This document shows positions 1-5,812 of a stretch of 5,812 nt of DNA, one piece after another (the stretch's first letter is position 1; each line of letters opens with the position of its first letter). The DNA comes from an uncultured Parvularculaceae bacterium (GTDB lineage Bacteria; Pseudomonadota; Alphaproteobacteria; Caulobacterales; Parvularculaceae): assembly GCA_947259815.1 (NCBI GenBank), contig CAMYNO010000265.1, forward strand, positions 1-5,812, given 5' to 3'. Both the position numbers and the translations under genes were made by a program. The notes beneath the pieces are model-generated. The model did no database searches, was not told the origin of the DNA, and saw nothing but the letters and a program-made list of their open reading frames with translations.

Positions 1-1149
1 ATATTTCAATATGCCAAAGCGCGGCGGCATCAATTTGCCGTTGCGAGAGCGCGTCCCTTCCAGCGACCAGCAAACGGGGAACCGTTTCTCCATCAGATAG
101 GAAAGGTATTGACGCATCACGACCTTATAAACGGCGCTGTCGATCTTTCTGCGGATGAATACCGCTCCGGCGCGGCGCATAAGATAACCGACGCCGGCAA
201 AGGCCATGTTTTCGCCGCCGATCATATGCACGAGCGGAAAGGACTCATCCCGCGTCGCTACGATCATGGCGACGCCGTCAATGTGTGTTTTGTGGGTGAA
301 CAACAACGCGACCGGCCGCGTCAGCGCCATCTGCCGTATCTCTGCAATTTTAGCCTTGTCGTAGATCAGCTTGTCTTCATACCCAAGTCGGCAGACAGCG
401 CGGGAAATCGCCCATGCGGCGCTGATATGCGGCGCCCGCGTATTGGGAACGAGTTCTTTTAAACATTTTTGCGCTTCCTCGCGGATCTCGGCAATCGGCC
501 TGCCGGTTTCCGTTGAAATTTTATCGAGCTGCGCCTGAAACGATTGTCGCCCCCAAAGCGCGCGGGTCACAAATTTCGGATATTTGATTGTCTCGCCCGT
601 TGCGCTGCGGGCGTCGCGTTCGATGGTCAGCGCCGCCTGTAATGCGATGTAATCGGCGAGCCCGCTTTCATCGCTACGGCTTTCGTCATTGCCGTGCGAA
701 ACATGCCGCGCATATCGCGCTTGCAGTGCATCTAGGGGCGCGGATTCACCAATTACGATTGCGCACCGCGCTGGCCGACTCTTCAATATTCGCTGTTGAC
801 GAAAGTCGCTGCCGGTAAGATGGGTCCATCCCATGATTGCCCGCCATGACTGCTGGCGGTCCGATTTCGGTTTCCAGGCAAGGCCGACGGGGATTACGGT
901 GATCTCCTCGTCATTACGAAGATGTTCGGCAAGCCCATCATGGCGGACGCCGTCGCGTTCTGCCGTGTCGCTGATCCAGCCAACGGAAAATGGCTCGCCG
1001 CTTTGGCGCAGGCGTTCTTGATAGGCGTTTAAAACGCGCCGTTCGGTTTGGGTCGCGGCATAGAACAGGTAAAGCCGGCGAACGCCTTCTTGCGGCGCAG
1101 CCTCATCGCCGATGATGTCGATACCGTTAAGGGAAATGCTTTCGTCCAC
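1..1149 (-). CDS. plsB: PlsB-type glycerol-3-phosphate 1-O-acyltransferase (C-terminus beyond window)
   Basis: The first 383 residues of a glycerol-3-phosphate acyltransferase, open to the left edge. This enzyme transfers a fatty acyl group to position 1 of sn-glycerol-3-phosphate to make lysophosphatidate, normally at the inner membrane. The frame reads through a long N-terminal region (about residues 1-270) with a PlsB-like segment EEITVIPVGLAWKPKSD near residues 81-97. The acyltransferase core follows: HKTHID (His286, Asp291; the HX4D catalytic motif), GGENMAF at 311-317, FIRR at 331-334 and EGTRSRNGK at 364-372. E. coli PlsB has its catalytic His near residue 306 and about 800 residues in all, so roughly half the protein is probably missing here. 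The GTG start at 1149 is the first start codon after the gpsA stop. A GGAG at 1168-1165 is 15 bases away, so translation probably depends on coupling to gpsA. The family call is firm; the acyl donor (ACP or CoA) cannot be told. Confidence 0.9.
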   Translation of the reverse strand, partial: MDESISLNGIDIIGDEAAPQEGVRRLYLFYAATQTERRVLNAYQERLRQSGEPFSVGWISDTAERDGVRHDGLAEHLRNDEEITVIPVGLAWKPKSDRQQSWRAIMGWTHLTGSDFRQQRILKSRPARCAIVIGESAPLDALQARYARHVSHGNDESRSDESGLADYIALQAALTIERDARSATGETIKYPKFVTRALWGRQSFQAQLDKISTETGRPIAEIREEAQKCLKELVPNTRAPHISAAWAISRAVCRLGYEDKLIYDKAKIAEIRQMALTRPVALLFTHKTHIDGVAMIVATRDESFPLVHMIGGENMAFAGVGYLMRRAGAVFIRRKIDSAVYKVVMRQYLSYLMEKRFPVCWSLEGTRSRNGKLMPPRFGILKY

Positions 1150-1155
1150 AGCGTT

Positions 1156-2157
1156 TTAACCCGGCTCCGCTTCCGAACCGGCTTCACTGCGCAACAGGCC
1201 GCGAAAGGCGCGGCGCGCCGACGATCCCTCGTGACAAACTTTGTAGACTTCGTGCGCGATCGGCATTTCGACGCCATATTCATCGGCGAGTTCCATAACG
1301 ATCTTGCTGGAGTTAATGCCTTCCGCGACCTGATTCATATCGTCAATAATCTGATCGACCGTGCGGCCCTTGCCGAGTTGCTCGCCCACATGGTGGTTGC
1401 GGCTTAAGCTTGACGTACATGTCGCCATCAAATCGCCGAGGCCGGCAAGCCCGGCGAAGGTTGCGGGTTCGCCCCCCATCGCAACGCCAAGGCGGGAAAT
1501 TTCCGCAAGGCCGCGGGTAATAACCGCCGACCGCGTATTTTCGCCGGCGCCGGCGCCGTCGCCCATGCCCGCCGCAATAGCGATGACATTCTTCAGTGCG
1601 CCGCCAAGCTCTGCGCCGACCATGTCGGTATTGGTGTAAACGCGAAACAAATTGGATTGAAACAATGGCTTCAGCTTACGGACAATGACTTCATCGTCCA
1701 TGGCAAGGACGCTTGCGGCGGCAAACCCCTGCACGATCTCCCGCGCAAGATTCGGTCCCGTGAGGACGCCGGGCGGATGACCGGGCATCACCTCTTCGAT
1801 GACCTGCGTCATCCGGTATCGTGTTTTCGGCTCGAACCCTTTTGCCAGGCTGATGACGGGAACCCACGCCCGGCAATGCGCACGCGCGGCATCCAGCGTG
1901 CTGCGCATGGCCTTTGACGGCACGCCCATAACAAGCAGGTCTGCGTTGCGGACCGCACTTGCGAGATCGCTTGTCGCCTCCAGCGCCGGGTGAAGCGTCA
2001 GGCCCGGCAGGTAACGGCCGTTTGCTTTATTGGTGTTGATGTCGTCTGCGGTCGCGGGGTCGCGCGCCCAGATAACCGTCGGCGTATTGGCGCTCATTAT
2101 AGAAGCGACTGTCGTTCCCCACGACCCGGCGCCAAGTACGGCTGCGCGCAGATTCAT
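1156..2157 (-). CDS. gpsA: sn-glycerol-3-phosphate dehydrogenase [NAD(P)+]
   Basis: A complete 333-residue cytosolic enzyme that reduces dihydroxyacetone phosphate to sn-glycerol-3-phosphate, the backbone of phospholipids. The N-terminal Rossmann domain opens with the GxGxWG nucleotide-binding motif at residues 9-14 (GAGSWG). MGVPS lies around 77-81, and SLAKGFE carries Lys106. TGPNLARE (133-140), ALKNVIAIAAGMGDG with the expected catalytic Lys189, ENTRS (206-210) and GLAGLGDL (236-243) are all family hallmarks. The length is normal. The ATG start is supported by GGAGG four bases upstream. It is the middle gene of the phosphatidate cluster: 63 bases after the HAD-PlsC stop, and followed by plsB with only six bases between stop and GTG. 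From memory, the sequence (for example GSWGTTVASI and EEVMPGHPPG) looks closer to mycobacterial GpdA2 than to E. coli GpsA, which has GSYGT and GPTFAKE at matching places. It may therefore be a specialised copy; whether another gpsA exists elsewhere cannot be seen. Confidence 0.96.
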   Translation of the reverse strand: MNLRAAVLGAGSWGTTVASIMSANTPTVIWARDPATADDINTNKANGRYLPGLTLHPALEATSDLASAVRNADLLVMGVPSKAMRSTLDAARAHCRAWVPVISLAKGFEPKTRYRMTQVIEEVMPGHPPGVLTGPNLAREIVQGFAAASVLAMDDEVIVRKLKPLFQSNLFRVYTNTDMVGAELGGALKNVIAIAAGMGDGAGAGENTRSAVITRGLAEISRLGVAMGGEPATFAGLAGLGDLMATCTSSLSRNHHVGEQLGKGRTVDQIIDDMNQVAEGINSSKIVMELADEYGVEMPIAHEVYKVCHEGSSARRAFRGLLRSEAGSEAEPG

Positions 2158-2161
2158 TCAG

Positions 2162-2166
2162 CCTCC
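2162..2166 (-). promoter_or_regulatory. Ribosome binding site of gpsA
   Basis: GGAGG on the minus strand ends four bases before the ATG at 2157. It is the strongest Shine-Dalgarno match among the genes here and fixes the gpsA start. Confidence 0.75.
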
Positions 2167-2184
2167 AGAACGTATAAAAAAGGC

Positions 2185-2213
2185 ACTCTAACGCGGTGGC
2201 GCGGCGATGGCAA
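2185..2213 (-). promoter_or_regulatory. Candidate sigma70 promoter inside the operon, ahead of gpsA
   Basis: On the minus strand TTGCCA (2213-2208, five of six matches to TTGACA) and TAGAGT (2190-2185, four of six matches to TATAAT) are separated by exactly 17 bases. They lie in the 63-base gap after the HAD-PlsC stop and about 30 bases before the gpsA start. If real, gpsA and plsB could be transcribed independently of the fused acyltransferase gene. The evidence is sequence match only. Confidence 0.4.
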
Positions 2214-2220
2214 AGGCTGT

Positions 2221-3663
2221 TCAGTCCTGATCTTCTTCCTGACCGAGCGTTTTCAGAAACTTTTGCCGCACTGCATCAATACGTTTGGAGAGGTTCTTTG
2301 TCGTCCATTTGCCGGTGTCGATCGGCGGCAAAACAGTGACGTCGATTTTCGCTGGTCTGGCGATATGCCGGCCCTTCGGCAGAGAGTCGCGCGCATTGTG
2401 GATGACAATCGGCACGATGGGGACGCCCGCCTGCATCGCGATGTGAAATGCGCCTTTCTTGAACGGGCCAAGCTTTGTGCCGGCGCTTCGCGTTCCTTCC
2501 GGCGCGAGGCATACGGAGAGTTTTTCATCCTGAATGGCGCTGATCACCGGCTTAATCGCGCGGATCGCTTTTTCCGTTGAGCTGCGATCGATGAAAACGA
2601 CATCGGCGTATTTCATTGCCGGGCCGATGATCGGGAAATGCTGGATTTCTTTTTTTCCGATGCCCGTGAAATCCCGACGGATGAGGCGCGCCAGAATAAG
2701 CGGGTCGATGGAGCTTTGGTGGTTGAAAATAAACACCGCCGGTCTGTGCGACCACAAATGTTCCTCGCCTTTGACATCGAATTCCAGCCCGGCGAGGGCG
2801 GCGGCGACTTCGCTCCAGATCGACGTGGCGGCGTTTAAAGCAGCGCGCTTGTCGCCGGCGAGCGCCCATATCGGGGTTGTCGCCATCAACGTCGCCGGGA
2901 GTGAGGCATAAATGGATGCGGTCCGCGCAATCTGTTCCAGCGACGGGCGACTGCGATTTTTAAAGTCGCAAATTGGCCATTGCCGCTGCCGCGCAACGGA
3001 CCTTAGTTTGTCGTTTGCGTTGACGGCGCAGGGCTTTCCGACCGACTCGAACAGCGGAAGGTCGTCATCGCTGTCCGAGTAAAAATAGCTGTCGGCCATT
3101 ATCGCGGAATTACCGGCGCTATATTTCTCCGCGGCAATGCGTTTTCCGTCGCCGAAGCAGGCAGGACGGATCACGTCTCCGGTGAAGACGCCATTGTCGA
3201 TTTCAAGGTCTGTACACAGAACATGATCTATGTCGAGTTCGCGCGCGGCCGGCGCAATCTGGTATCTCGTTGCTGAGGAAACGATAACGACCTCATGGCC
3301 CATTTCCTTATGCGCGTTGATGAGCGCGCGCGCTTCGGGATAGATCGCCGCAGCCGTCTTGCGCTTGTAAACGCGCTCGCCGAATTCCTCGAGCGAATAT
3401 TCCGCCTGGCCGCGCAATGATCGCGCTGACGCGGCGACAAAGTCTGAAAACCCGATCTCCTTGCGGGCATATTTCAGAGCCGCCGCCGCCTGGGTGCGAA
3501 AGTCCGCCGGCGACATGCGGCCGCTGCGAATTTGTTCGGTAAAAAACGCCTGTACGGAATAGCCGGCGATGACGGTCTTGTCGTAGTCAAAAAATGCGGC
3601 GATCTGCGGCCCTTGTTCATCGCTCCGGATGTCGTCCAGCAAATCGTCCAGAAGATACCGCAT
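2221..3663 (-). CDS. plsC: Fused HAD-IB phosphatase / 1-acyl-sn-glycerol-3-phosphate acyltransferase
   Basis: A complete 480-residue two-domain protein. Residues about 20-235 form a HAD-superfamily IB hydrolase related to SerB. Motif I is FFDYDKT with Asp26 and Asp28, motif II includes VSSAT (128-132), a likely motif III Lys is Lys174, and motif IV is SDSDDDLP (196-203). Residues about 295-450 form a PlsC acyltransferase: NHQSSID with His315 and Asp320, GKKEIQHFPIIG (336-347), FIDR (357-360), APEGTRS (387-393) and VPIVPIV (414-420). The PlsC half should acylate position 2 of lysophosphatidate to give phosphatidic acid. A hydrophobic stretch at about 248-270 could help membrane attachment. The HAD half has all its catalytic residues and is probably active, but its substrate is unknown. 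The same fusion is known in mycobacteria, where it is often labelled phosphoserine phosphatase/PlsC. AAGGGA at 3675-3670, six bases before ATG, supports the start. It is the first gene of the lipid cluster. Confidence 0.93.
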   Translation of the reverse strand: MRYLLDDLLDDIRSDEQGPQIAAFFDYDKTVIAGYSVQAFFTEQIRSGRMSPADFRTQAAAALKYARKEIGFSDFVAASARSLRGQAEYSLEEFGERVYKRKTAAAIYPEARALINAHKEMGHEVVIVSSATRYQIAPAARELDIDHVLCTDLEIDNGVFTGDVIRPACFGDGKRIAAEKYSAGNSAIMADSYFYSDSDDDLPLFESVGKPCAVNANDKLRSVARQRQWPICDFKNRSRPSLEQIARTASIYASLPATLMATTPIWALAGDKRAALNAATSIWSEVAAALAGLEFDVKGEEHLWSHRPAVFIFNHQSSIDPLILARLIRRDFTGIGKKEIQHFPIIGPAMKYADVVFIDRSSTEKAIRAIKPVISAIQDEKLSVCLAPEGTRSAGTKLGPFKKGAFHIAMQAGVPIVPIVIHNARDSLPKGRHIARPAKIDVTVLPPIDTGKWTTKNLSKRIDAVRQKFLKTLGQEEDQD

Positions 3664-3731
3664 CGGTCTTCCCTTCAGCCTTATTGGCCCTCGGCCTTGT
3701 CGGCCGGTGATGGTGTGCGGATATGGTTACA

Positions 3732-3743
3732 TCTTAGGTAAGA
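3732..3743. promoter_or_regulatory. Short perfect dyad, possible operator
   Basis: TCTTAGGTAAGA is a perfect inverted repeat of five-base arms around GG, in the A/T-richer middle of the divergent region. Its position would suit a regulator controlling one or both directions. A 12-base dyad can occur by chance and I cannot assign a regulator, so this is only a candidate. Confidence 0.2.
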
Positions 3744-3897
3744 AGAGACAATATTTCCCCGATTGCCGCCTCGTTAATGATTACGGGGCGTCTCCTTCAG
3801 GGTAGTTCAATTGGCGCCTTGGTTTTCCGGCAAAGAGCCGGTGGGGGCGGCCCTTTACGGCAGGACAAAAAACTCCGAAAACCCACGCCTCGTTGGC

Positions 3898-3901
3898 AGG
3901 A
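3898..3901 (+). promoter_or_regulatory. Ribosome binding site that sets the aldehyde dehydrogenase start
   Basis: AGGA lies eight bases before the ATG at 3910. It overlaps the other in-frame ATG at 3901, so it cannot serve that codon. This spacing favours 3910 as the start. Confidence 0.6.
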
Positions 3902-3909
3902 TGACACGG

Positions 3910-5424
3910 ATGACTTTGGCGGAACAAACCGGGCAATTACTTGAGCGTTTAGGCGTCGGTCGAGAATTCTGGACCGGCGGCGGGATGCCGGTCCACTCTC
4001 CACTTACCGGGGAGCGCATCGCCGATGTTCCGGTTATCGAGCCGCCCTTGGCGCAAGCGCAAATCGAAAAAGCGCATGTGGCTTTTTCGGTGTGGCGCGA
4101 CCTGCCGGCGCCGCGGCGCGGCGAACTCGTGCGTCTGCTTGGTGAGGAATTGAGAGCCGCGAAAGAGGATCTGGGTAAGCTCGTCACGATTGAGGCCGGC
4201 AAGATCCCTTCCGAGGGGCTCGGCGAAGTGCAGGAGATGATCGATATCTGTGACTTTGCTGTCGGCCTTTCGCGTCAGCTTTACGGATTGACGATTGCGA
4301 GCGAGCGGCCCGGTCATCGCATGATGGAAAGCTGGCATCCGCTGGGCGTTACCGGCGTTATCTCCGCCTTCAACTTTCCCGTCGCCGTCTGGGCGTGGAA
4401 CGCGTCGCTTGCCTTTGTTTGTGGCAACAGCGTCGTATGGAAACCTTCGGAAAAAACGCCGCTGACCGCGCTTGCCTGTAAGGCGATTTTCGACCGCGCC
4501 GCCCGGAAATTCGGAAGCGATGCGCCGGAAGGATTATTGACGCTTCTGATCGGCGATCGCGCCATTGGCGAAGCCTTGGTCGATCACCCGCGCATACCGC
4601 TTGTCTCCGCCACAGGCTCAACGCGCATGGGGCGGGAAGTAGGGCCGAGACTGGCGCAGCGCTTCGCGCGTGCGATTCTTGAACTTGGCGGTAATAACGC
4701 GGCGATTGTTTGTCCCTCCGCCGATCTTGAAATGACGTTGCGCGCGGTAGCCTTCAGCGCCATGGGGACAGCCGGGCAACGCTGCACGACCATGCGCCGC
4801 CTGTTTGTTCATGACAGTATCTATGACACGTTCTTGCCAAGGCTGAAGGCCGCTTATTCATCCGTTTCGATTGGAAATCCGCTTGACGGCGATCATCTGG
4901 TTGGCCCGCTTATCGACAAGGCTGCGTATGAGGCCATGTTGGCGGCGCTTGACGCCGCCCGGGCTGACGGCGGCGAAGTATTCGGCGGCGAACGGGTGGG
5001 CGCCGGTCATCCGGATGCGTATTATGTTGCGCCGGCTTTAGTGGAGATGGGCGAGCAGTGCGGCGTTGTTATTCAGGAAACCTTTGCGCCGATTTTGTAT
5101 GTGATGCGCTATCGCGATCTTGATGAGGCGATTGAGAAACAAAACGCCGTTAGCGCCGGGCTATCCTCCAGCATATTTACAACCGACATAAGAGAGGCGG
5201 AGCTTTTTCTCAGCGCCAAAGGGTCCGATTGCGGTATCGCCAACGTCAATATCGGCACCTCCGGCGCGGAAATTGGCGGCGCCTTTGGCGGCGAGAAGGA
5301 AACCGGCGGTGGGCGCGAATCCGGATCCGATGCGTGGAAAGCCTATATGCGCCGGGCGACAAACACAGTGAACTATTCACGAGACCTGCCCCTGGCGCAG
5401 GGGGTTTCGTTTGACATCGGGTGA
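3910..5424 (+). CDS. amaB: ALDH7 (antiquitin-type) aldehyde dehydrogenase, probable L-piperideine-6-carboxylate dehydrogenase
   Basis: A 504-residue cytosolic NAD(P)+-dependent dehydrogenase that should oxidise alpha-aminoadipate semialdehyde (in equilibrium with piperideine-6-carboxylate) to L-alpha-aminoadipate in lysine catabolism. Numbered from the ATG at 3910, it shows SAFNFP with the oxyanion-hole Asn155, WKPSEKTP with cofactor-binding Lys178, ATGSTRMGR (235-243), ELGGNN with the general base Glu258, GQRCTT with the nucleophile Cys292, and ETFAPI with Glu390. The C-terminal NIGTSGAEIGGAFGGEK, GGGRESGSDAWK, YMRR and YSRDLPLAQG are near-identical to human ALDH7A1, which is why this subfamily is chosen over other aldehyde dehydrogenases. 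The start at 3910 has AGGA eight bases upstream and gives the usual family length. ATG at 3901 is nearly adjacent to that AGGA, and an in-frame TTG at 3811 would add an unrelated-looking N-terminus. It is transcribed divergently from the lipid genes; no other lysine-pathway gene is in the window. Confidence 0.93.
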   Translation: MTLAEQTGQLLERLGVGREFWTGGGMPVHSPLTGERIADVPVIEPPLAQAQIEKAHVAFSVWRDLPAPRRGELVRLLGEELRAAKEDLGKLVTIEAGKIPSEGLGEVQEMIDICDFAVGLSRQLYGLTIASERPGHRMMESWHPLGVTGVISAFNFPVAVWAWNASLAFVCGNSVVWKPSEKTPLTALACKAIFDRAARKFGSDAPEGLLTLLIGDRAIGEALVDHPRIPLVSATGSTRMGREVGPRLAQRFARAILELGGNNAAIVCPSADLEMTLRAVAFSAMGTAGQRCTTMRRLFVHDSIYDTFLPRLKAAYSSVSIGNPLDGDHLVGPLIDKAAYEAMLAALDAARADGGEVFGGERVGAGHPDAYYVAPALVEMGEQCGVVIQETFAPILYVMRYRDLDEAIEKQNAVSAGLSSSIFTTDIREAELFLSAKGSDCGIANVNIGTSGAEIGGAFGGEKETGGGRESGSDAWKAYMRRATNTVNYSRDLPLAQGVSFDIG

Positions 5425-5445
5425 GCATGCGCTGCGGTCACGCGA

Positions 5446-5484
5446 CGCATCAAGGCTGCGCTAGCTGGCGCACTTCGTGATGCG
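5446..5484. terminator. Hairpin between convergent genes, possible bidirectional terminator
   Basis: An interrupted inverted repeat lies between the two stop codons. The outer arms CGCATCA (5446-5452) and TGATGCG (5478-5484) enclose inner arms TGCGC (5457-5461) and GCGCA (5468-5472) with a six-base loop. The position between converging genes suits a terminator. No clear T-run follows on either strand, so intrinsic termination would be weak and the call is tentative. Confidence 0.35.
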
Positions 5485-5498
5485 GCCGAGCGATAAAT

Positions 5499-5812
5499 TT
5501 AATCGATATCGGCGCCAAAAAACTTCGCCAGTTCATCCTGTCCGACCTCTCCATTGGAGTTTTTGTCGGCCGACTTGAATGACGCATCGATGAAGGCATC
5601 CTTAGCGTCGCGTTCCGCTGTCGCTTCATCATATTTCAGGCGCAGGTCAATTAACGGATTAAGCCATTTGCTGAATTCATAATGGTCAAGCTCACCGGAG
5701 AAATCTGTGTCAAAGGCAGGAAACTCACGGCCTATCCTGACTTCAATCGTATCCGGCGTTGCATAGACCTCGCCGATCTTTTCACCGGACAAGGCGGCGG
5801 CCATACCGGATG
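5499..5812 (-). CDS. EF-hand calcium-binding protein (N-terminus probably beyond window)
   Basis: A small protein, open to the right edge, with two textbook EF-hand loops. Numbered from the Met at 5804, loop 1 is DTDFSGELDHYE (residues 32-43) and loop 2 is DKNSNGEVGQDE (80-91). Both have acidic or oxygen ligands at positions 1, 3, 5 and 12, Gly at 6 and an aliphatic residue at 8. They are joined by a helical, charged stretch, and the protein ends ten residues after loop 2 (LAKFFGADID). Calcium binding is therefore likely. The ATG at 5804 could be the start, but the frame continues upstream to the edge (Ser-Gly before the Met) and only eight upstream bases are visible, with no ribosome-binding site among them. 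I favour an internal Met and a longer protein. Small EF-hand proteins with a signal peptide and two such loops near the C-terminus are common in alphaproteobacteria, so this one may be exported. Its function is unknown. It converges on the aldehyde dehydrogenase gene. Confidence 0.8.
   Translation of the reverse strand, partial: SGMAAALSGEKIGEVYATPDTIEVRIGREFPAFDTDFSGELDHYEFSKWLNPLIDLRLKYDEATAERDAKDAFIDASFKSADKNSNGEVGQDELAKFFGADID

Larger units (their letters stand above)
3664..3909. promoter_or_regulatory. Divergent intergenic region between the lipid operon and the aldehyde dehydrogenase
   Basis: A 246-base non-coding stretch that must hold the start signals for both the minus-strand phosphatidate genes and the plus-strand dehydrogenase. 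I see no strong sigma70 match in either direction. A weak plus-strand pair is TTGTCG (3697-3702) and TATGGT (3722-3727) with a long 19-base spacer. Small dyads are present: CGGCC/GGCCG at 3692-3706, TCTTA/TAAGA at 3732-3743, CCCCG/CGGGG at 3757-3788 and CCGGC/GCCGG at 3827-3841. None matches a riboswitch or operator that I can name. Confidence 0.6.

Noticed and set aside
1048..2580. Long open frames on the plus strand opposite the lipid genes, for example 1048-1407, 1657-1917 and 1990-2580
   Set aside because: They lie antisense to genes with complete catalytic motifs, have Arg/Ala/Pro-rich translations without recognisable domains, and are explained by GC-rich codon structure.
2221..3663. 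Reading the fused gene as serB plus a separate plsC
   Set aside because: One uninterrupted frame covers both domains, and no ribosome-binding site is evident at the boundary; the fusion is a known architecture.
3801..3814. GGTAGTTCAATTGG resembles a tRNA D-arm
   Set aside because: No anticodon arm, T-arm (GTTCGA-like) or matching acceptor stem follows, so it is not a tRNA and is too short to call a remnant.
3811..3909. TTG at 3811 as an earlier start of the aldehyde dehydrogenase
   Set aside because: It would add 33 residues unlike the family N-terminus and has no ribosome-binding site near it, while ATG 3910 has AGGA at good spacing.
5389..5403. Hairpin CCCCTG-GCG-CAGGGG followed by a T-containing stretch, terminator-like
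   Set aside because: It lies inside the dehydrogenase gene and encodes the conserved LPLAQG segment, so protein constraint explains it.
1..5812. CRISPR, insertion sequences, phage genes, toxin-antitoxin or defence systems
   Set aside because: No direct-repeat array, transposase, integrase, terminal inverted repeats or recognisable defence domain was seen on either strand.

Overview
The window most likely comes from an alphaproteobacterium. The GC content is moderately high, the coding is dense with G/C-rich third positions, and the enzymes are of types common in that class. This is an inference from gene content and style; there is no rRNA marker here. I see no mobile element, CRISPR array, rRNA or tRNA, and no gene that is foreign in composition.

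Layout: positions 1-3663 hold three genes on the minus strand, read right to left. They are a 480-residue HAD-phosphatase/1-acylglycerol-3-phosphate acyltransferase fusion (2221-3663), glycerol-3-phosphate dehydrogenase GpsA (1156-2157), and a PlsB-type glycerol-3-phosphate acyltransferase (1-1149) that runs off the left edge. Positions 3664-3909 are a non-coding region shared by two divergent transcription units. Positions 3910-5424, on the plus strand, encode an antiquitin-type (ALDH7) aldehyde dehydrogenase, very probably L-piperideine-6-carboxylate / alpha-aminoadipate semialdehyde dehydrogenase. After a short hairpin-containing spacer, a convergent minus-strand gene (5499 to the right edge) encodes a protein with two canonical EF-hand calcium-binding loops; its start probably lies outside the window.

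How the genes fit together: the three minus-strand genes encode the consecutive steps that build phosphatidic acid. GpsA reduces dihydroxyacetone phosphate to sn-glycerol-3-phosphate, PlsB acylates position 1, and the PlsC half of the fusion acylates position 2. The HAD half adds a phosphatase of unknown substrate. From memory, both the HAD-PlsC fusion and the GpsA sequence resemble mycobacterial proteins more than their E. coli counterparts. That makes a specialised lipid-supply or storage-lipid role a reasonable hypothesis. The aldehyde dehydrogenase belongs to lysine catabolism and the EF-hand protein has no evident metabolic link; they look like independent neighbours.

I did not find a convincing undescribed system. 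The most interesting signal is the organisation of the phosphatidate genes.
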